Shown piece after piece: positions 1 to 4,780 of a stretch of DNA of 11,107 nucleotides. Under the pieces are notes generated by a model. That model did no database searches. It was not told where the DNA came from and saw only the letters and a program-made list of their open reading frames with translations. A program made the position numbers and the translations under genes. The DNA is taken from NCBI GenBank assembly GCA_964424545.1, contig CAYRJN010000125.1, forward strand, positions 1-11,107. Reading direction: 5' to 3'. How positions within the stretch are numbered: position 1 is the first letter of the stretch; the number at the start of each line of letters is the position of its first letter. The DNA is from JAUVIB01 sp964424545 (GTDB lineage: Bacteria; Calditrichota; Calditrichia; Calditrichales; Calditrichaceae).

Positions 1-171
1 AAAATATTATGCCTTGATATAGCTATAAAAATTAACTGCGAAACTTGAGTATATTTATAATCGCCAAATATACATCAATAAAAAATCAGATACAAAGAAT
101 TGTAATAACAAAAGGATAGAAATATATTTGCTTATTATATAGATTGGCAGAAACGATTTAACAAAATATAA

Positions 172-813
172 TCAATCAATTTCTGTGACCCTTATATCTA
201 AACAGGGATCGACTTTTTTCCTTTTAACAATTTTTCTGATAATATTAATCAAGATTGGGATAAAGATCATTAAAATTAAAATAGCAAAAATTACTTCATT
301 GCTAATATTGAATATGGAGCCGCTTAAGGCCAGAATTGCATATCTCGGAATTCTGCCGAGCGTTACCGACGAGACATACCGACTTACCGGGTAGCCCGAT
401 GCTACGCTTAAAATACGCACCGGATAAAAGGGAAGAGGCGTTAAAGCAAAAATAAAAAGCGTAAGATAGGGCATTTTCATAAAATACTCTTCAGACTTTT
501 TATAAAATTTTGAATTTAACGGCCGTTTTAGAAAACGGCTGTTTAATACCGGCGTTAACACCATATAATCCAAATAGCAGCCCAAAATAGTGGGTATAAT
601 GGCAATGAAAACGGGAATATAAAAGGGATAAATTTTTCCAAGATAGATCATTAGCGGTTCATGAGGGATAGCAATAAAGGAATTGGAAAGCATTATATAA
701 AAAAAGAAAAAAACGGTCGATTTTATTTGCGGCGATATTTTTAAGAGTATAATAGCGATTAAAATAACTATCGATACGATACTTAGATAAAATATGTTTT
801 GCTTTTTATTCAA
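172..813 (-). CDS. VTT/DedA-family (SNARE-associated type) integral membrane protein
   Basis: A 213-residue, very hydrophobic protein with membrane segments at roughly residues 8-27, 33-50, 62-85, 114-136 and 174-192. The VTT-type signature is visible around 124-141 (LTPLPFYPVRILSVASGYPV), where a Pro-rich re-entrant loop is followed by Ala-Ser-Gly, and again at 153-158 (GRIPRY). Families with this domain (DedA, TVP38/TMEM64, YqaA) sit in the inner membrane and several act in lipid or undecaprenyl-phosphate flipping; which substrate applies here cannot be read. The tail (195-213) is basic, then acidic. The start is TTG at 811-813: an in-frame TAA lies a few codons upstream, no ATG precedes the first membrane segment, and a weak GAG lies about 7 bases before it. 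The next ATG would cut into the second membrane segment. It is transcribed away from the spacer 814-1334. I see no terminator after it and no operon partner. Confidence 0.8.
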   Translation of the reverse strand: MNKKQNIFYLSIVSIVILIAIILLKISPQIKSTVFFFFYIMLSNSFIAIPHEPLMIYLGKIYPFYIPVFIAIIPTILGCYLDYMVLTPVLNSRFLKRPLNSKFYKKSEEYFMKMPYLTLFIFALTPLPFYPVRILSVASGYPVSRYVSSVTLGRIPRYAILALSGSIFNISNEVIFAILILMIFIPILINIIRKIVKRKKVDPCLDIRVTEID

Positions 814-988
814 AATGCTCGATGAAATTTAATTTTAATAAAAAATTTAGTTAATTGGAATTCAATTTTTTTTATTTCACAACGCGTAGATAGCCCCCGA
901 ATTTATAATACAAACGTATAAATCGCAGGATGATCATAGCAATATTTTATCCGAAAAAAAACAGTAAATGAACGGATAACATAATAGG

Positions 989-1015
989 AACCATTTGATT
1001 GAACGCATAATGGTT
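989..1015. repeat. Short inverted repeat in spacer
   Basis: AACCATT (989-995) and AATGGTT (1009-1015) form a perfect 7-base inverted repeat around a 13-base loop. There is no T-run on either side, so it does not look like an intrinsic terminator. It could be an operator-like dyad or chance in AT-rich DNA. Confidence 0.25.
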
Positions 1016-1036
1016 GTTTAAGTTCATTTGTTAAAA

Positions 1037-1209
1037 TCAATATTGTTTTTCGCTATTTAACAATCTATAAATACGGCCTAATCTTCTCCTTTCCAACAAA
1101 CGTAAAGCAGAGAAATCCTGGGTTATTATATTAGGAAAGATTCCTCTTTTTTATGCTTGGGTTCAAAATGATTCCAAAGGCGCTTATTCATTATTTTAAT
1201 TCTTGCCAT
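1037..1209 (-). pseudogene. Possible frameshifted remnant of a small basic protein
   Basis: On the minus strand an ATG at 1207-1209 opens a frame that begins MARIKIMNKRLWNHF and stops after 28 codons. An adjacent frame, open from just after a TAA overlapping the same A6 run, continues as RGIFPNIITQDFSALRLLER and on through a basic Arg/Leu-rich stretch to a TGA at 1037-1039. Joined at the A6 run the two would give about 57 residues. The local base composition is less AT-rich than the flanking spacer. I recognise no family. It may be a decayed or frameshifted gene, a site of slippage on the A run, or a chance arrangement. The rest of the spacer 814-1334 holds no gene I can support; it is AT-rich with long A runs at 1263-1304. 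Confidence 0.3.
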
Positions 1210-1334
1210 TCTTCATTCTTAAATAAAATAAGATGTAAAATTATGACTTAATAATCAGAAATATAAAAAAAAAATAAAAAGAAAAAAAATTTTAGAGAAA
1301 AAATGTGGAGGTTATTATTCTGTGTTGTTGTTAT

Positions 1335-1523
1335 CTATGTGTCCGAGGATGGCGAGTTATTTTGACTTTCCTGATCGTTAAATTGTTCAAAAAGTATTTC
1401 ATCAATGACTTTATCTATCACGGAGTGTTTATTGTAATAATGATTTTTTATTCTTAATTCAATAATTTGTTTTTTTGTTCTTTCAATTTCCGATATCTTC
1501 GCTGATTTATTATTTTTATCCAT
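1335..1523 (-). CDS. flgM: Small FlgM-like protein (candidate anti-sigma-28 factor)
   Basis: A 62-residue hydrophilic protein (from ATG 1521-1523) made of two predicted helices and a disordered Asn/Ser/Asp tail. Residues 11-27 form a charged helix (SEIERTKKQIIELRIKN). Residues 29-48 (YYNKHSVIDKVIDEILFEQF) follow the pattern of the FlgM C-terminal, sigma-binding half: helix, Gly/Asn-x-Tyr turn, then a helix of the type h-I-x-K-I-x-x-x-h-L. FlgM binds FliA and holds it inactive until the flagellar hook is finished. Two independent signs support the call: fliA lies on the same strand two genes upstream, and a sigma-28-like promoter sits directly before this gene, as is usual for flgM. It is shorter than typical FlgM (about 90-100 residues). 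A TTG at 1530-1532 is an alternative start three codons upstream, with GGGA 5 bases before it; ATG is preferred by codon but its spacing to GGGA is long. No terminator hairpin is seen downstream. Confidence 0.6.
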   Translation of the reverse strand: MDKNNKSAKISEIERTKKQIIELRIKNHYYNKHSVIDKVIDEILFEQFNDQESQNNSPSSDT

Positions 1524-1562
1524 GAGTTTCAATATTTTCCCGCTTTTATTTGTTTATTTATA

Positions 1563-1589
1563 TTTTCGGTTAAATATTGAAAAACTTTA
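1563..1589 (-). promoter_or_regulatory. Sigma-28 (FliA)-type promoter of the FlgM-like gene
   Basis: Read on the minus strand: TAAAGTTT (1589-1582), an 11-base spacer, then ACCGAAAA (1570-1563). The enterobacterial FliA consensus is TAAAGTTT-N11-GCCGATAA, so the -35 matches 8/8, the spacing is exact and the -10 matches 6/8. The predicted start site near 1556 leaves a leader of about 25-35 bases before the FlgM-like gene. Confidence 0.65.
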
Positions 1590-1631
1590 ATTTCTTCCTA
1601 AAAAAATTACTATATAAAAATTGTCATAAAT

Positions 1632-2774
1632 TTAAAGTCGCTTTAAGGGTAGCGAGAATGTGATGGAATTTGTATCTTTATCGCTTTCGTCAAGCCAAAT
1701 TTCGCCGTTATGGGCTTCGATGGCCATTTTACAAAAAGGCAATGCAAGCCCTCTTCCGATTATAAAACCCTGACTTTTTATCTGTTTTTGAAAAAATTTG
1801 TCAAATATTTTATCTTTAAATTCATGCGGTATTTTATTGCCTTTGTTTTGAACGGTGAAAATTAATTTATCCTCAGATATTTCGGTGCTTGCGTAAATCG
1901 TGTCTTCCGGATCGGTATTATTTAAGGCGAAAACCAATAAGTTCTCTATAACCCGCTCAATAAGAGAAGAATCAAAATAGAAGGGAACAATAGTCGGCGT
2001 TAAACTTACGTCTATCAGCCTGTCCTTAAATTCCGGATTTTCAAAAATACGACTAACGGTTTTTTGCACCAATTCATTCACATTAGCCAATTCTTTGTTC
2101 AATCTCATCGAACCGTCTTCGATTTTTGAGATATCCAGTAAATTGGACATCATCTTTAATAAATTATTAGCGCTGCGATCAATACGATCAATATATTTCT
2201 TAATAAGGATAGATTGCTCGCTGTCGACGCCCATGGACATCATTTGTAAATTTCCCTGAATTACAAATAACGGGTTTTTCATATCATGAACAATTAAACC
2301 GGTAAGCTCGTCCTTAAGTTTGTCGATTTCCATTAAAGTGTGGTTTTTGGCTTCCAGTTCACGGCGTTTTTTTTGCAAAGCGTCATGAAACTTTTTTATA
2401 CGCAGTAAAGAACGAACACGGGCTAATAGTTCGATTTTTTCGTATGGTAGTGTTAAATAATCGTCTGCGCCCAATTCTATGCCGTGTACCTTGTCTTTTA
2501 ATTCTCTTAAAGCGGTAATCATGATTATGGGGATAAACATGGTGTTGGGATTGGTTTTTAATTTTTCACATACTTGGAATCCATCCAGTTTTGGAAGTAA
2601 AATATCGAGTAAAATCAAATCAGGGTTAACCTCTTCAGTCTTTATCAGAGCTTCTTCGCCGTCTATTGCCGTATATAAATCATAATTTTCGTCCTTTAGG
2701 TTCAGCTTGAGCAGTTCAATGTTTTCCGGTCTGTCTTCTACTATTAAAATTTTTCTTTTTGTTACATCGGGCAT
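1632..2774 (-). CDS. Receiver-histidine kinase protein with altered ATP-binding motifs
   Basis: A 380-residue cytoplasmic protein. Receiver domain at 7-125: acidic pair E13-D14, phospho-acceptor Asp57 in LLDILLPKLDG, Thr87. The normally invariant Lys before Pro110 is Leu109 (GADDYLTLPYE). A coiled linker (128-155) leads to a HisKA dimerisation domain with an intact H-box, His163 in HDMKNPL. The HATPase domain (about 265-380) keeps the fold landmarks N278-L-L, the F-box FDKFF (324-328), G340-R-G-L-A-L and EAHNGEIW. However, the N-box reads ENLLVFALNNT, with Phe282 where the Mg-ATP-binding Asn normally stands, and the G1 box reads QNKGNKIP, with Asn310 for the catalytic-pocket Asp and Lys314 for Gly. 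Both residues are usually needed for ATP binding, so kinase activity is doubtful; it may act as phosphatase, phosphotransfer partner or scaffold. The start ATG follows AAGGA with 8-base spacing. The FlgM-like gene lies 108 bases downstream with its own promoter. No convincing promoter was found upstream of this gene. Confidence 0.9.
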   Translation of the reverse strand: MPDVTKRKILIVEDRPENIELLKLNLKDENYDLYTAIDGEEALIKTEEVNPDLILLDILLPKLDGFQVCEKLKTNPNTMFIPIIMITALRELKDKVHGIELGADDYLTLPYEKIELLARVRSLLRIKKFHDALQKKRRELEAKNHTLMEIDKLKDELTGLIVHDMKNPLFVIQGNLQMMSMGVDSEQSILIKKYIDRIDRSANNLLKMMSNLLDISKIEDGSMRLNKELANVNELVQKTVSRIFENPEFKDRLIDVSLTPTIVPFYFDSSLIERVIENLLVFALNNTDPEDTIYASTEISEDKLIFTVQNKGNKIPHEFKDKIFDKFFQKQIKSQGFIIGRGLALPFCKMAIEAHNGEIWLDESDKDTNSITFSLPLKRL

Positions 2775-2922
2775 TTTACCGTCCTTGTTAAAGATTAACG
2801 GATAATAATAATTTATTATGGATGTAAAAAATAATGTATAATTACTACGTTTATATAAATGCGTTCGTTTAACATTAATGCGAGTTAGGTCCTAAAATAA
2901 TGAAAAACGCGCCTAAATCAGA

Positions 2923-3304
2923 TTAAGTTTGATTCATCGTAAAAATTATAAACTCTAATGTAATTGTCCGCGCAGCACGGTTTCTGAATCCTATTAGTCT
3001 TCCGTTAAGCAGCGATTTGTTGTTCGAATTATCGAGAATATCGCGTCGGACTTGAATTTTATGTCCTTCATTATTTCTTCCATAAATATCAAGACTTATT
3101 TTAATGTAAAACTTACACGGTTATCATTTCTGATAGTTTTAATCCAAAATCTTATTAAATTAACCATCCTCGATTCCTGTTTAAATACCCATGAATTGAG
3201 AGCGTGAATGATAATTTTTTCTTTTGATGCCGCAACATATTGTCTATAACAGAAACTCATCCCTGCTAAAACAAATATAACAAAATATAACGTAATTTGA
3301 GCAT
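2923..3304 (-). pseudogene. Possible decayed gene with two frameshifts
   Basis: Three overlapping minus-strand frames together read like one protein of about 125 residues. An ATG at 3302-3304 opens MLKLRYILLYLF then stops. The next frame (open from upstream, to TAA 3096-3098) supplies a hydrophobic stretch VLAGMSFCYRQYVAASKEKI and continues through WVFKQESRMVNLIRFWIK to VSFTLK. A third frame, open across that stop, continues ISLDIYGRNNEGHKIQVRR and runs through GRLIGFRNRAARTITLEF to TAA 2923-2925. Base composition here is clearly less AT-rich than the adjoining spacer, as expected for former coding DNA. The predicted product would have an N-terminal membrane anchor and a soluble, beta-rich tail. 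I recognise no family. No ribosome-binding site precedes the ATG. It could be chance open frames; the remaining spacer (2775-2922 and 3305-3395) shows nothing else. Confidence 0.35.
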
Positions 3305-3395
3305 AATAAAATACTATTTATACGATAAACGTACAATTTATTATAAATATAACATATAACTTGATAATAAACAAGAGGATATTAAGGAGGTTTAT

Positions 3396-3426
3396 AAAAA
3401 AAAGAGGAATTTGTTAAAAATGCCTC
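3396..3426 (-). terminator. Rho-independent terminator of fliA
   Basis: Starting 4 bases after the fliA stop, the minus strand reads GAGG C ATTT / 5-base loop / AAAT T CCTC, giving two stem blocks separated by one C-T mismatch, followed directly by eight T residues. Confidence 0.7.
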
Positions 3427-3430
3427 ACTA

Positions 3431-4189
3431 TTATGCCGAAACGGCCCCTGCCATATTGTTCTTTAAGTTGCGAATCGTTTGAGAGTGAATTTGAGATACT
3501 CTTGATTCGGAAATATTTAAAATTTCGGCAATTTCTTTAAAATTAAGCTTTTCATAATAATACAGTGTTATGGCAAGGCGGCTTTTTTCCGGCAGTTTAT
3601 TTATTGCTGTTAATAGAAGCGATTTCATTTCTTGCCTCTCGATTTCTTCTTCATAGGTATCAATACTATTGTCTTCTACTACTTCATAAAGATTGTTTCC
3701 CTCGTTCTCAGTTATAGGACGATCAAGTGAAGTTACATTAAATAGATTTATTTGCTTTTGCCATTTATTGAGTTTCTTCAAACTTATATCTAAACTTTTG
3801 GCAACATCTTCATCCGAATAATCGCCTGAATGTTTTTGATCAAATTCCGACATTTTGTTTGTAATAAGCGATTTTTTATTTCTTAGAGAACGGGGAACCC
3901 AATCAATTTTTCTGATTTCATCAATAATGCAGCCTTTTATGCGCGGAATGGCATATGTCTCAAATTTTATACCAAGGGAAGAATCAAAACGTTCTATAGC
4001 TTCGCATAATCCGATAACGCCGATTTGAATTAAATCATCATGTTGAACGGAAGGCGGCAAATTAATTTTCAATTTATTTACAACATATTTAACCAGTCCT
4101 AAATATTGTTCGATTAATTGTTGACGAGCTAAACTGCTTTTGCCATACGAATAGTTTTGCCACATGGTATTTGATGATAAATTATTCAT
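3431..4189 (-). CDS. fliA: RNA polymerase sigma factor FliA (sigma-28)
   Basis: A 252-residue sigma-70-family protein of the FliA/WhiG class; it directs RNA polymerase to late flagellar, motility and chemotaxis promoters. Region 2 (about 22-100) contains ARQQLIEQYLGLVKYVV, DDLIQIGVIGLCEAIERFD and the FliA hallmark KFETYAIPRIKG followed by IDEIRKIDWVPRSLR. Region 3 spans about 105-175. Region 4 (about 190-245) has the helix-turn-helix NFKEIAEILNISESRVSQIH. The start is set at ATG 4187-4189 because GGGAGG stands 7 bases upstream; an in-frame ATG at 4214-4216 has no ribosome-binding site and would lie at or before the start site predicted from the sigma-54-like promoter at 4223-4239. A terminator follows at 3396-3426, so the gene is probably monocistronic. 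No flagellar structural genes are in the window. A FlgM-like gene lies about 1.9 kb downstream. Confidence 0.95.
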   Translation of the reverse strand: MNNLSSNTMWQNYSYGKSSLARQQLIEQYLGLVKYVVNKLKINLPPSVQHDDLIQIGVIGLCEAIERFDSSLGIKFETYAIPRIKGCIIDEIRKIDWVPRSLRNKKSLITNKMSEFDQKHSGDYSDEDVAKSLDISLKKLNKWQKQINLFNVTSLDRPITENEGNNLYEVVEDNSIDTYEEEIERQEMKSLLLTAINKLPEKSRLAITLYYYEKLNFKEIAEILNISESRVSQIHSQTIRNLKNNMAGAVSA

Positions 4190-4203
4190 GTAATTACCTC
4201 CCT
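4190..4203 (-). promoter_or_regulatory. Strong ribosome binding site deciding the fliA start
   Basis: Minus strand reads AAGGGAGG then TAATTAC then ATG. The 7-base spacing is ideal and is the reason for choosing the internal ATG over the one 27 bases upstream. Confidence 0.8.
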
Positions 4204-4222
4204 TGTTGGTTGTCATTCCAAG

Positions 4223-4239
4223 TGCATATATTATGCCAA
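4223..4239 (-). promoter_or_regulatory. Sigma-54-type promoter upstream of fliA
   Basis: Minus strand reads TTGGCATAATATATGCA. Against the -24/-12 consensus TGGCAC-R-N4-TTGCW it keeps TGGCA, the purine, TGCA and the obligatory GG-N10-GC spacing, with two mismatches. The start site about 12 bases past GC (near 4212) would leave a leader of about 23 bases carrying the strong ribosome binding site. I did not identify enhancer sites upstream. Confidence 0.6.
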
Positions 4240-4422
4240 TATATTCATAGAGGTTGTTAAGGTATTGTAAATATAAAAGTTGATTGGTCTAAATTTGATT
4301 GAAATGAGATTTTTCGGCAGCTTTATGATTTATATTTCAACAAGAAGTGACCAAAATATCGACATGTTTATATTTAAGCTAATAGGAAGTAAATAAATTT
4401 TTTTAATTTTTATTAAAAAAAA

Positions 4423-4445
4423 GAAAAAAAATAGAGGCGCTCTAT
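4423..4445 (-). terminator. Orphan intrinsic terminator on the minus strand
   Basis: Minus strand reads ATAGAG-CGC-CTCTAT followed by eight T residues, a C and eight more T. The same hairpin has no T-run on the plus strand, so it works in one direction. No minus-strand gene lies upstream of it, since 4446-4753 is the divergent leader of the receptor gene. It may end an antisense RNA or shield fliA from upstream transcription. Confidence 0.6.
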
Positions 4446-4533
4446 CAACGTTAAAAACAATATCTTAGTGAGTTTTTATTTTTATTTTATAATATATAAT
4501 AATATAAAAATGTAAAAAAATGATCGAAAACTA

Positions 4534-4561
4534 TTGACACAAATCACATTTTTTGTATAAC
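4534..4561 (+). promoter_or_regulatory. Housekeeping-type promoter of the TonB receptor gene
   Basis: TTGACA at 4534-4539, a 16-base spacer, and TATAAC at 4556-4561. The predicted start near 4568 gives a leader of about 210 bases before the receptor gene. TTGAC-N4-ATCAC at 4534-4547 also resembles an FNR/CRP-family half-dyad overlapping the -35 element (8 of 10 to TTGAT-N4-ATCAA), which may be coincidental. Confidence 0.6.
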
Positions 4562-4603
4562 TTCATTAAAAGAAATCCATTGAATTTTTAATTATTATTA
4601 ATT

Positions 4604-4680
4604 TTAGGCTGTCTGCGGATTTGCAAATGGTGCTATTTTCAAAGATGTTTTATTAATATTTTTTTTAACAGACAGTTTGA
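4604..4680 (+). promoter_or_regulatory. Long-range stem in the 5' leader of the receptor mRNA
   Basis: Bases 4604-4615 (TTAGGCTGTCTG) can pair with 4669-4680 (CAGACAGTTTGA) to make a continuous 12-pair stem, 7 of them the perfect block CTGTCTG/CAGACAG and several of the rest G-U. The 53-base interior contains a 10-base palindrome ATTTGCAAAT (4619-4628). It lies inside the transcribed leader and before an orphan GGAGG at 4704-4708. I do not recognise a known riboswitch; the cobalamin type was specifically looked for and not seen. Confidence 0.4.
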
Positions 4681-4780
4681 TTTTGTTTTTTTAAAGGAAG
4701 AAAGGAGGTGCGGCAAAGAAAAATTAACATTATCTAATTAATTAATCTTTTAAATGTTAACAAAATTTAAGGGGAATAAG

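Noticed and set aside
945..960. TCCGAAAA on the plus strand as a sigma-28 -10 element
   Set aside because: No matching -35 at 11 bases and no plus-strand gene downstream.
1307..1311. GGAGG on the plus strand, and another AAGGAGG at 3384-3390
   Set aside because: Each is followed only by tiny frames of about 20 codons that overlap minus-strand genes; no protein-like content.
2775..2900. Promoter for the receiver-kinase gene
   Set aside because: Several AT-rich look-alikes (for example TTTACA followed by TTATCC) but none clearly better than background.
4312..4335. GCCGAAAA on the minus strand upstream of fliA as a sigma-28 promoter (autoregulation)
   Set aside because: No TAAA-type -35 at the required 11-base spacing.
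4568..4780. Cobalamin or other known riboswitch in the receptor leader
   Set aside because: The expected conserved boxes are not seen; only an unclassified stem is present.
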